From assembly GCA_964436305.1 (NCBI GenBank), contig CAYTCI010000001.1, forward strand, positions 1 to 64,000: a DNA stretch of 64,000 bases, written 5' to 3'. Source of the stretch: JAKPUX01 sp964436305 (lineage in GTDB: Bacteria > Zhuqueibacterota > Zhuqueibacteria > Residuimicrobiales > Residuimicrobiaceae). A program made the translations under genes and the position numbers. Below, in pieces: positions 7,888 to 15,203 of this stretch. Numbering within the stretch: the stretch's first letter is position 1; each line of letters begins with the position of its first letter. The notes beneath the pieces are model-generated. The model did not search any database and was not told where the DNA came from. It was given only the letters and a program-made list of their open reading frames with translations.

Positions 7888-9492
7888 ATGAGCAAGATGA
7901 ATAAAAATATTCTGCGTTTTCTGGGTTTGACGGTGGTATGCCTCTTGATCGGCATCGCCTTCACCCGTGTGGGGAACAATGAAGCCTATCCCCAGGACAA
8001 CATTCGCGCGGACCTCGACCGTTTTGTCGAGGTCTTCGCTTATGTCAAGCGCTATTATGTCGAGCCGGTCGAGAGCGACAAGCTGATCACCGGCGCGATT
8101 GAGGGGCTGCTGGCCAAGCTGGATCCCCATTCGGTCTACATCGCCAGGAAGAGCCTGGAGAAGGTCAATGAGCAGTTCGAGGGCTCCTTCGAAGGCATCG
8201 GCATCGAATTCATCGTCCTCAACAAGATTCTGACGGTGGTTTCGCCGATCCCGGGCGGTCCTTCCGAAGCGGTGGGGCTGCTGCCCGGTGACCAGTTGAT
8301 CCGTATCGATGGCGCCTCCGCGTATGGCATCACCGAGGAAGAGGTCTTTAAAAAGCTGCGCGGCCCCAAGGGCAGCCGGGTCAAGGTAACAGTGGCGCGG
8401 GCGAATCTGGCCGAACCCTTCGAGGTCGAGATCGTGCGGGACAAGATCCCGATCAACAGTCTCTACGCTGCCTTTATGCTTGATGACGGCAAGACCGGCT
8501 ACATCTGGCTGGCGCGCTTTGCCAAAACCACCTCGGATGAGCTGGAAACGGCCCTCAGGGAACTGCACAGCCAGGGGATGGAACGGTTGATACTCGATCT
8601 GCGTTCCAATGCCGGCGGCCTGCTGGAGCAGGCGGTCGAGGTGGCCGACAAGTTCATCCCGGCCGGGCAGAAGCTGGTCTACACCCGCGGCCGCCTCGCC
8701 GGTGCGGATGAGGATTTTTACTCGACCAGCAGCGGCGACCAGCCAATGCGGCCGATGATCGTCATGATCAGCCATGGCTCGGCGAGTGCCTCCGAGATCG
8801 TCGCCGGGGCGATTCAGGATCTCGATCGCGGCCTGGTGGTCGGCCAGACCAGCTTCGGCAAGGGGCTGGTGCAGAACCAGATCGGCCTCAAGGACGGTGC
8901 GGCGCTGCGGTTGACGGTGGCGCGGTATTACACCCCGAGTGGGCGGCTGATCCAGCGGCCCTATGACGACGGACTGGCCGATTATTATGCTGCCGGCTAT
9001 GATGACGAGGATGACAACGCTCCGGCTGCCCACCCCGATTCGGGGCGCACCATTTTCAAGACGCGCGCGGGGCGCGAGGTCTTCGGCGGCGGCGGTATCA
9101 CCCCGGACAGCACCCTCAAGGCCGAACGGATCACCCGCTTCACCAATGGGCTCTTCGGCAGCCGGATCTTCTTTGAACTCGGCTCCCGATATGGCACAGC
9201 GCTGCGGGGCAAGTACAGCAACTTTGCCACCTTCCAGACGAAATACAGCGTCGGTGAGGAGCTGACAGCAGACCTCAAGGAGGTGCTGAAGAAGAACAAG
9301 ATCGAATTCAGCGAGGAGGCCTTCAAGCGGGATGAGGCTTTCATCAAGACCATGGTCAAGGCGGAAGTGGCGCGCACCCTCTGGGACAGCAAGCATTATT
9401 ACCAGGTGTTGCGCAGCGAGGATCCGGAGGTGATCGCCGCCAAAGCCCTGATGCCGCAAGCGGCTGGCATTCTCAAGCAGGGCGGATGGTGA
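7888..9492 (+). CDS. ctpA: S41-family C-terminal processing peptidase (CtpA/Prc type)
   Basis: About 534 residues. An N-terminal signal anchor (LRFLGLTVVCLLIGIAF) exports it to the periplasm. The order is then the S41 N-terminal region (DPHSVYIARKSL), a PDZ domain (about residues 80-170, GPSEAVGLLPGDQLIRIDG), and the peptidase core. The catalytic Ser lies in GSASASEIVAG and the catalytic Lys in SFGKGLVQ. A C-terminal extension of ~150 residues follows. It cleaves proteins from hydrophobic C-termini. ATG 7897 is an alternative start. The lipoprotein gene begins 3 nt after its stop, so the two are co-transcribed. Confidence 0.92.
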   Translation: MSKMNKNILRFLGLTVVCLLIGIAFTRVGNNEAYPQDNIRADLDRFVEVFAYVKRYYVEPVESDKLITGAIEGLLAKLDPHSVYIARKSLEKVNEQFEGSFEGIGIEFIVLNKILTVVSPIPGGPSEAVGLLPGDQLIRIDGASAYGITEEEVFKKLRGPKGSRVKVTVARANLAEPFEVEIVRDKIPINSLYAAFMLDDGKTGYIWLARFAKTTSDELETALRELHSQGMERLILDLRSNAGGLLEQAVEVADKFIPAGQKLVYTRGRLAGADEDFYSTSSGDQPMRPMIVMISHGSASASEIVAGAIQDLDRGLVVGQTSFGKGLVQNQIGLKDGAALRLTVARYYTPSGRLIQRPYDDGLADYYAAGYDDEDDNAPAAHPDSGRTIFKTRAGREVFGGGGITPDSTLKAERITRFTNGLFGSRIFFELGSRYGTALRGKYSNFATFQTKYSVGEELTADLKEVLKKNKIEFSEEAFKRDEAFIKTMVKAEVARTLWDSKHYYQVLRSEDPEVIAAKALMPQAAGILKQGGW

Positions 9493-9495
9493 GCA

Positions 9496-10035
9496 ATGTC
9501 TCGGTGGTCGCAGCGCCGGTGGATCGGGATGGGGGCCGGCGCCCTTTTGGTGCTGGCGGTGCAGTATGCCGCCTGTTTCAATCCCTTTGCCCCGGAGCTT
9601 GAGCGCCATGCCGGCGCCGGCCTGCGCATCACCGGGCAGACCACCCCGCAAGAGGTGCTCGAGAATTTTGTCTACGCCTATACCCTGAAGGATTCGCTGG
9701 TCTACGATGGCCTGCTTGACAGCTCCTTCGTTTTTGTCTATTTTGATCCCAATCTCGGCTCTTCGGGGCTCTATGCCTCCTGGAATCGCGACATCGAACT
9801 CAAGACCACCGGCCGGCTCTTCCGTAATTTTGAGACCCTCACCCTGGTCTGGGATTCGACCATCTATGAAACCGAGGATGCGACGTCGGCCGAACTGGCC
9901 AAGACCCTCCATCTTCATCTGTTTGGCAGCCGGGGTGAGTTCAATCTGACCGGCAACGCTATCTTTAATCTGCGCAAGAGCGCTTTTGACCATAAATGGC
10001 GCATTACCCGCTGGAAGGATGAATCCCAGATGTAA
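9496..10035 (+). CDS. Predicted small lipoprotein, NTF2/SnoaL-like, function unknown
   Basis: A 179-residue protein with a hydrophobic leader and a lipobox-like YAAC preceding FNPFAPEL. The segment TPQEVLENFVYAYTLKDSLVYDGLLDSSFVFVY, with the closing ..HKWRITRWKDES, resembles the small alpha+beta NTF2/SnoaL-type fold seen in many FCB lipoproteins that begin C-x-N-P-F. It directly follows ctpA and may assist or be processed by it (inference). No catalytic residues can be named. Confidence 0.6.
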   Translation: MSRWSQRRWIGMGAGALLVLAVQYAACFNPFAPELERHAGAGLRITGQTTPQEVLENFVYAYTLKDSLVYDGLLDSSFVFVYFDPNLGSSGLYASWNRDIELKTTGRLFRNFETLTLVWDSTIYETEDATSAELAKTLHLHLFGSRGEFNLTGNAIFNLRKSAFDHKWRITRWKDESQM

Positions 10036-10049
10036 TGCTGAAAAACTGA

Positions 10050-10079
10050 TTGACTTGTTGTCATGATATTTAGTATTTT
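10050..10079 (+). promoter_or_regulatory. Probable promoter, TTGACT-18-TATTTT
   Basis: TTGACT at 10050-10055 and TATTTT at 10074-10079 lie upstream of the ECF sigma gene, inside the only gap of this stretch. It has the same -35/-10 sequences as the element at 1845. Confidence 0.55.
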
Positions 10080-10145
10080 ATATATACTGCGCTTGCAGAG
10101 CAGCTGATGTGACAGGTTGGTCATTCTGGCTAAAATGGGACCGCT

Positions 10146-10742
10146 GTGATCACCGAAGAGCAAAAAAAACGATTCGAAGAGATCGCTTTTGAATATATGG
10201 ACTCCCTGTACAGTACCGCGCTGCGCATGACGCGCAATACCGCGGAGGCGGAGGATCTCGTGCAGGATACCTATCTGCGTGCCTTCCGCTTTTTCAGTAA
10301 ATTCGAAGAGGGAACCAATTTCAAGGCCTGGATCTTCAAGATCCTCACCAATACCTTCATCAACAAGTATCGCAAAAAGATCCGCACGCCGCAGCAGGTG
10401 CAGCTGGACAAGGTCGAATTCGGGCTCGAGAGTGAGGACGAGCAAAAGGCCGTCAAGGAGTGGGGCGGATTTAATGAGGCCAACTACGAGGAGCTCTTTG
10501 ATGACGACATCAAGGCAGCGCTTGCGCAGCTCTCCGATGAGTTCCGCATGGTGATTCTGCTGGCTGACGTCGAAGGCTTTGCCTATAAGGAGATCGCCGA
10601 GATCATCGACCGTCCGATCGGCACGGTGATGTCGCGGCTTTTCCGCGGCCGGCGCATGCTGCAGAAGGTATTGGAAAAGTATGCCCGCAATGAGGGCTAT
10701 ATCAGCTCCAAGGGCAGGGCAACCGGATTGGAAACCGCATGA
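10146..10742 (+). CDS. ECF-type RNA polymerase sigma factor
   Basis: A 198-residue group IV sigma-70. Region 2 (about residues 10-80) shows the DLVQDTYLRAF core and the DNA-melting part FKAWIFKILTNTFINKYRK. Region 4 (about 125-180) shows LSDEFRMVILLADVEGFAYKEIAEIIDRPIGTVMSRLFRGR, a clear helix-turn-helix. An acidic linker separates them. The start is GTG. Its stop overlaps the dsbD start (ATGA). No anti-sigma gene is adjacent, which is unusual for this class. Overlap with an envelope thiol-redox gene suggests a redox or envelope stress regulon (inference). Confidence 0.9.
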   Translation: MITEEQKKRFEEIAFEYMDSLYSTALRMTRNTAEAEDLVQDTYLRAFRFFSKFEEGTNFKAWIFKILTNTFINKYRKKIRTPQQVQLDKVEFGLESEDEQKAVKEWGGFNEANYEELFDDDIKAALAQLSDEFRMVILLADVEGFAYKEIAEIIDRPIGTVMSRLFRGRRMLQKVLEKYARNEGYISSKGRATGLETA

Positions 10743-12523
10743 GACGAATCCTTTTTCTATTGATCGGGTTGCTGGTGGGGGGTGCTGCCGCCCAGGGGCT
10801 GGCGGAGCCGGAGATCCTCACGGTACAGGTGGCCCTCTCGCCGGCACGGGCCGTCGCCGGTTCGGAGATCACGGTGGTGGTGACGGCGCGCATCGCGGCG
10901 GGGCTGCATATCAATTCCAGCCAGCCGACCGCCGACTTTCTCATCCCGACGCAACTGCAGCTTGCACCCTCCCCCGAGCTTGCGTTCGGAGAGGTGCGCT
11001 ATCCCAAACCCCTTTTCAAAAAGTTCGCTTTTTATGATGAGCAGCTTTCGGTCTATGAGGGGGAGGTGATCTTTTCTTGCAGCGCCAGGATTGCCGCAGA
11101 AGCCGCGCCCGGCACGCTCTCCCTCAACGGGGTGCTCTCCTATCAGGGCTGCAATGCGAACACCTGCTTTTCGCCCGCCGAGAAGCGTTTTGCCCTGCCG
11201 CTTGAGATTCTGGCCGCAGGTGCCGCCGGTGGAAGCACGGCTGACCGCCTGTTGACGGAGTCTGCCGGTACCGGGAGTGCGCCTCTCAAATTGACCCAGG
11301 ATGAGCAGCGGGCCATGCAGATCCTCGAGAAGGGGATGTTCTCTGCCCTCCTTGCTTTTTTTCTGATTGGTCTGGCGCTCAATCTGACCCCGTGTGTCTA
11401 TCCGGTCATCCCTCTGACGGTCAGCTATTTTGGCGGCCGCAGTGGTCGCAGTCGCGGTTCCAGTTTTATCAGTGCCCTTTTTTACCTGGCCGGCATCGCC
11501 CTCTCCTTCGCCCTGCTCGGTGTTCTCTCCGGGCTGGCGGGCAAGCAGTGGGGTTTCCTCTTCCAGAGCCCGTGGTTTGTCGCGGTGGTGGTCACCATCA
11601 TTTTGCTCATGGCGGCCAGCATGTTCGGGGCTTTCGAGATCAGTGTACCGACGGCGCTGCTCAGCCGGTTTGGCACCGCGCGGGAGGGGCTGGCCGGTGC
11701 GCTGGTGATGGGATTGACGGTCGGGGTCATCATCGCCCCCTGCGCGGCCGGGATCATCATCGGCCTGGTGGGGCTGGTGGCCAAGCTGGGGCTGGTGGCG
11801 AAAGGTGGCCTCCTCTTTTTTGTGATGGGGCTGGGTTTGGGCACACCCTATCTGGTGCTGGCGACTTTTTCCGGTCTGCTCGAACGGCTGCCGCAGTCGG
11901 GGATGTGGATGGTCTGGGTCAAAAAATTCTTCGGCTTTTTGCTGATCGGCGTCGCCCTCTATTTTGTCACCCCGCAGATCGAATTGCTCTATGACAAGCT
12001 CTTCTTCTTGCTTGGGCTGCTCGGTTTGCTCGCCGGGGTGCTGCTCGGTTTCACCGGACAAGAGGGGGGGACCCCGGCCTTCAAGTGGTTCCGGCGGATT
12101 TTAGGGACCCTGATGATCCTGCTGGGGCTGCATTGGCTCAACGGGTCGATTCACGCCAGACCCTCCGAACTCCCGTGGATCCATTACCAGGACCAGAGCC
12201 TCGAGGCCCTGACTGCGCCGGGCAAGCCGGTTTTTGTCGATTTTTATGCCGATTGGTGTGCGCCTTGCAAGCAGCTCGACCGGGAGACCTTTGCCGACAG
12301 CCGGGTCAAAGAGGCGCTGGCGAATTTCACCCTGGTCAAGGTGGATTGCACCAAGCCCGATGCCAGGACCCGGGCCTTCATGGACCGTTTCGCGGTCAGC
12401 GGCATGCCCACCCTGCTCTTCCTGACCCTCTCCGGAGAGGAACTCCCCGATCTGCGCGAAATCGGCTTTATTCCGCCGGAGAAAATGCTCGCCAGCCTGC
12501 AGCGCGCCCTGCAAGCCCAGTAG
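10739..12523 (+). CDS. dsbD: Thiol:disulfide interchange protein DsbD
   Basis: A 594-residue inner membrane reductase that moves electrons from cytoplasmic thioredoxin to periplasmic thiol proteins. All three modules are present. After a signal peptide comes an N-terminal immunoglobulin-like domain with its Cys pair (QGCNANTCF). The membrane domain of about eight helices has its Cys pair in LTPCVYPVIP and IAPCAAGI. A C-terminal thioredoxin domain carries WCAPC. It starts within the sigma-factor stop, so it is translationally coupled to a regulator. A CcdA-only version is excluded because both soluble domains are there. Confidence 0.93.
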   Translation: MRRILFLLIGLLVGGAAAQGLAEPEILTVQVALSPARAVAGSEITVVVTARIAAGLHINSSQPTADFLIPTQLQLAPSPELAFGEVRYPKPLFKKFAFYDEQLSVYEGEVIFSCSARIAAEAAPGTLSLNGVLSYQGCNANTCFSPAEKRFALPLEILAAGAAGGSTADRLLTESAGTGSAPLKLTQDEQRAMQILEKGMFSALLAFFLIGLALNLTPCVYPVIPLTVSYFGGRSGRSRGSSFISALFYLAGIALSFALLGVLSGLAGKQWGFLFQSPWFVAVVVTIILLMAASMFGAFEISVPTALLSRFGTAREGLAGALVMGLTVGVIIAPCAAGIIIGLVGLVAKLGLVAKGGLLFFVMGLGLGTPYLVLATFSGLLERLPQSGMWMVWVKKFFGFLLIGVALYFVTPQIELLYDKLFFLLGLLGLLAGVLLGFTGQEGGTPAFKWFRRILGTLMILLGLHWLNGSIHARPSELPWIHYQDQSLEALTAPGKPVFVDFYADWCAPCKQLDRETFADSRVKEALANFTLVKVDCTKPDARTRAFMDRFAVSGMPTLLFLTLSGEELPDLREIGFIPPEKMLASLQRALQAQ

Positions 12524-12524
12524 A

Positions 12525-12554
12525 CCCTCCATGGAGGGCGCCCAGGCGCCCTCC
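12525..12554 (+). terminator. Overlapping palindromes after dsbD, possible terminator without a T tract
   Basis: CCCTCCATGGAGGG (12525-12538) is a perfect palindrome. Overlapping it, GGAGGGCGCC (12533-12542) pairs exactly with GGCGCCCTCC (12545-12554). The two structures are mutually exclusive. No U-rich tail follows, so termination is uncertain. Confidence 0.4.
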
Positions 12555-12646
12555 GGCCTCTGCTTTGCCCCTCCATTGTATTCTGTTCGAGCTAACTGGA
12601 ACGGTACCGCTGTTTTTATGGCATTCATTCTATTCTGGACCTATTG

Positions 12647-13603
12647 GTGGAACTCAAAAAAGTCAGATTGATATACAATCCGAAATCGGGATTGATACAC
12701 GGGCCGCGGCTGATCCGCAAGGCGATCGAGGGCGTGTTCGCCGAGGCGCCATTCGCGTATGATTTTGTCGAGACCGAATACCGCGGCCACGCCCATGAAC
12801 TGGCCCGGCAAGCGGCCGCCGAAGGGTACGATGCGGTGGTCGCGATCGGTGGCGACGGGACGGTCAATGAGGTGGGCTCCGCCCTCCTCTATAGCGAGAC
12901 CGCACTCGGGATCGTACCGGCCGGATCGGGCAACGGCCTGGCTCGCGGGCTTTCGATTCCGGTGGCGGTCCGGCGCGCCGCCCGGACGCTCCTGCACGGC
13001 CGGATCCGCACCATCGATGCCGGGACCATCGAGGACCGCATCTTTTTTATCGTCACCGGGCTTGGCTTCGATGCCCTGGTCGGCAAGCTCTTCGATGATC
13101 GCAGCCTGCGCGGTCCGCTCCCCTACTTTTACATCGGCGTCCGCGAGTTCTTCTTCTTCCGGCCCGAGTCCTTCCGTCTGGAGTTCGACGGGCGGACGGT
13201 CGAGCGGACCGCCCTGCTGGTGACCGTCGCCAACACGCAGCAGTGGGGCCTCGGGGCCATCATCGCCCCCAAGGCCGAACCGGATGACGGTTTGCTCGAT
13301 GTCTGCCTGATCCGCAACATCACCTGGCTGCGCGCCCTCATCCACCTGCCCAAGCTCTTTACCGGCCGGATCGAGGAGGTGCGGGAGTATGAACGCTATC
13401 AAACCACCACCTTGCGGATCTCACGGCCAAAGCCAGGGCCCTATCATGTCGACGGCGAGCCCGTCGATGCGGGACGGTCGGTGACGATCGGAATCAAACC
13501 TCGCGCGCTCAAGGTGATCGTCCCCATAAGGCAGCGCGCTACGCTGCCGGTCCGGGCCATATCGAAAGCCCGCGCCTGGCACAAGCAGCTGATGCAGCCC
13601 TGA
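12647..13603 (+). CDS. Diacylglycerol/lipid kinase family protein (DagK/YegS type)
   Basis: About 318 residues. Motifs are the N-terminal IYNPKSG, the nucleotide loop GGDGTVNEVGSAL, and VPAGSGNGLARGL, the catalytic core of bacterial lipid kinases that phosphorylate diacylglycerol or related lipids with ATP. The C-terminal beta domain includes PYHVDGEPVD. TTG 12644 is an alternative start to GTG 12647; neither has a strong ribosome site. It carries ~30 basic residues after the core. It probably recycles membrane lipids; the lipid substrate is not determined by sequence. Confidence 0.87.
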   Translation: MELKKVRLIYNPKSGLIHGPRLIRKAIEGVFAEAPFAYDFVETEYRGHAHELARQAAAEGYDAVVAIGGDGTVNEVGSALLYSETALGIVPAGSGNGLARGLSIPVAVRRAARTLLHGRIRTIDAGTIEDRIFFIVTGLGFDALVGKLFDDRSLRGPLPYFYIGVREFFFFRPESFRLEFDGRTVERTALLVTVANTQQWGLGAIIAPKAEPDDGLLDVCLIRNITWLRALIHLPKLFTGRIEEVREYERYQTTTLRISRPKPGPYHVDGEPVDAGRSVTIGIKPRALKVIVPIRQRATLPVRAISKARAWHKQLMQP

Positions 13604-13625
13604 GTGCGGAACCGGATGCAAATCA

Positions 13626-13655
13626 CTGCAAATAACTGAAACTTTTTTGTATTTT
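13626..13655 (+). promoter_or_regulatory. Weak candidate promoter, CTGCAA-18-TATTTT
   Basis: CTGCAA at 13626-13631 and TATTTT at 13650-13655 fall in an AT-rich gap before the next gene. The -35 is poor, so this is only a candidate. Confidence 0.3.
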
Positions 13656-13704
13656 GGGAGTCTGATAGATAAAGCGACGTTAACGGAAGCGGCGAGGTTT
13701 GGCC

Positions 13705-14598
13705 ATGCAGTGGCTGCAAAAAGGGGCGACGACCTTCTTCGTGCTCGCCCTCTCCTCCCTCATCTTTTTCGTTTTGACCAGTGACAAACAGACGCGGCAG
13801 CAGGTGCTGCGTCCCACCCTCGAGGCCCTTGGCGAGCAGCTCTTTGCTGCCGTGCAGGATGATGTCGGCAAGGAACGCCTCCAGGCGAAGTATCAGATCT
13901 TTGTCGATGAGGCCGAGCAGCAGGCGATCGCACCCGAGCGGGTGGAAAAGGTCGCAGCGGGCATCCTCAATCTGCACAGCCGCGACTCGCTGATCTCTTC
14001 GGCCGATGCGCTGAAGCTGCTCGAGGAGACGCATGCCGCGCCGGCGGAGGCCGGTTCAGCGGTACCTGGCCCCGCAAGGGGCGGTGATCATGCTGCTGTC
14101 GGATTCAAGATCGAACGGATCCCTCCGGCCCCATGGTCCAAGGAGGAGATGGCCCGGCGCCTCAAAGCCATGCAGGAGTTGCAGAAACAGATGGAGGTGC
14201 TGGCCCGCGAACAAAAACGGCACCCCGACTGGGAGAGACCCTATCATTTTCAGCCGAGCGACAGCGGCCTGCGGGTGACGGTGGACGCCAGATTGCGCGA
14301 TGTCTTGACCGGGAGTGACTCGGTGCTGGTGGTCCAGTTGCACGATCTGGAGAAGAAGCGCTGGTTGCGCTGGGGCGGGAGCATGCCACCTCCTCCGCCT
14401 GACGGGCATGGCGACTCGCTGCGGAACGCAATGGACCCGGCGGCCTGGGCGGCCTGGGGAGACCGGATAGCGCGCGCCTACAGCGATTCCGCCCTGCTGC
14501 ACAAGCTGCAGCGGCGGCGCGCTGCCGAAGCGGCGCAGGATATCCGGATCAGAATCATGACTACCCGGCCGGATTCGACCAGGGCTGTGCAACCCTGA
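13705..14598 (+). CDS. Membrane-anchored hypothetical protein
   Basis: About 297 residues, not recognised. A single N-terminal hydrophobic segment (TTFFVLALSSLIFFVLTS) would anchor it, leaving a long periplasmic, charged and helix-rich region. There is a Gly/Ala-rich linker near residues 110-125, a probable coiled coil (MARRLKAMQELQKQMEVLAREQKR), and a proline run (PPPPPD). GAGG about 12 nt upstream supports ATG 13705. An intrinsic terminator follows the stop, so this looks like a single-gene unit. Confidence 0.6.
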   Translation: MQWLQKGATTFFVLALSSLIFFVLTSDKQTRQQVLRPTLEALGEQLFAAVQDDVGKERLQAKYQIFVDEAEQQAIAPERVEKVAAGILNLHSRDSLISSADALKLLEETHAAPAEAGSAVPGPARGGDHAAVGFKIERIPPAPWSKEEMARRLKAMQELQKQMEVLAREQKRHPDWERPYHFQPSDSGLRVTVDARLRDVLTGSDSVLVVQLHDLEKKRWLRWGGSMPPPPPDGHGDSLRNAMDPAAWAAWGDRIARAYSDSALLHKLQRRRAAEAAQDIRIRIMTTRPDSTRAVQP

Positions 14599-14632
14599 GA
14601 CTGGCGGGATGCGGCAAACGGAATAAACAATC

Positions 14633-14663
14633 AAGGCCTGACGAAACGTCAGGCCTTTTTTTA
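14633..14663 (+). terminator. Intrinsic terminator
   Basis: AAGGCCTGACG (14633-14643), loop AAA, CGTCAGGCCTT (14647-14657), then T to 14662. A perfect stem ending the transcript of the 13705 gene, facing the convergent small gene. Confidence 0.9.
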
Positions 14664-14687
14664 TGGGCAGAGGCGGGAAAGGCGGAC

Positions 14688-15029
14688 TTATCCCAGCAGG
14701 ACGATTACGAAACTGGCGAGGGCGAGGATCAGGGCGATGGCGGCGATCCAGAGGAGGGCAGTGATCCGGGCGGCCATGAACTCCAGCCCTTCTGCCAGCC
14801 CCTGCTGCTGCTCGGAGATCTTCTTGACCAGTTCAGCCTGGAGCACTTCGTTTTCCTCGAGGCGCTCGACACGCTGCAGCACCCCCTCGGGGGTATCCGC
14901 AAAGGAGGCGGGGATCTGCCTGGGCTTGCCCGCTGCAGCCATCAGCTCGCGTGCCGTGCGGATGATAGTGGGCAGCGCACTGAGCACCGTTTTCCAGGGG
15001 ACGACGGAAAGGGCCGATCCGAAGCCCAT
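14688..15029 (-). CDS. Small coiled-coil protein with C-terminal membrane anchor
   Basis: 113 residues, not recognised. The middle is a probable coiled coil (VLQRVERLEENEVLQAELVKKISEQQ). The last ~23 residues are strongly hydrophobic (LLWIAAIALILALASFVIVLLG), suggesting a tail-anchored protein with a cytoplasmic body. AGGAGGT at 15034-15040 is 4 nt from ATG 15029, which decides this start over the longer in-frame ATG at 15086. It runs divergently from ftcD. Confidence 0.65.
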   Translation of the reverse strand: MGFGSALSVVPWKTVLSALPTIIRTARELMAAAGKPRQIPASFADTPEGVLQRVERLEENEVLQAELVKKISEQQQGLAEGLEFMAARITALLWIAAIALILALASFVIVLLG

Positions 15030-15112
15030 AGGGACCTCCTGCCCGCAGGGGGCGAATAGGGATTGAGGGGTGGCTTGCTGGCCCAAATTGCGAATTTTTC
15101 TCTATTTTTCCA

Positions 15113-15124
15113 ACAGAATTCTGT
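15113..15124. promoter_or_regulatory. Palindrome ACAGAATTCTGT, possible operator
   Basis: A perfect 12-bp palindrome lies 4 nt upstream of the ftcD -35 and between two divergent genes. Its position suits a regulator-binding site, but no cognate regulator is nearby. Confidence 0.3.
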
Positions 15125-15128
15125 GGTT

Positions 15129-15157
15129 TTGCATTGCACCGAATTGTTTTGTATATT
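15129..15157 (+). promoter_or_regulatory. Promoter, TTGCAT-17-TATATT
   Basis: TTGCAT at 15129-15134 and TATATT at 15152-15157, spaced 17 nt, about 46 nt before the ftcD start. The -35 is identical to that of the dehydrogenase promoter at 6658. Confidence 0.65.
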
Positions 15158-15203
15158 ATGCCGCAATCAGCAGAGTCAGAGCATTCACCATAGAGGATCC
15201 GTC

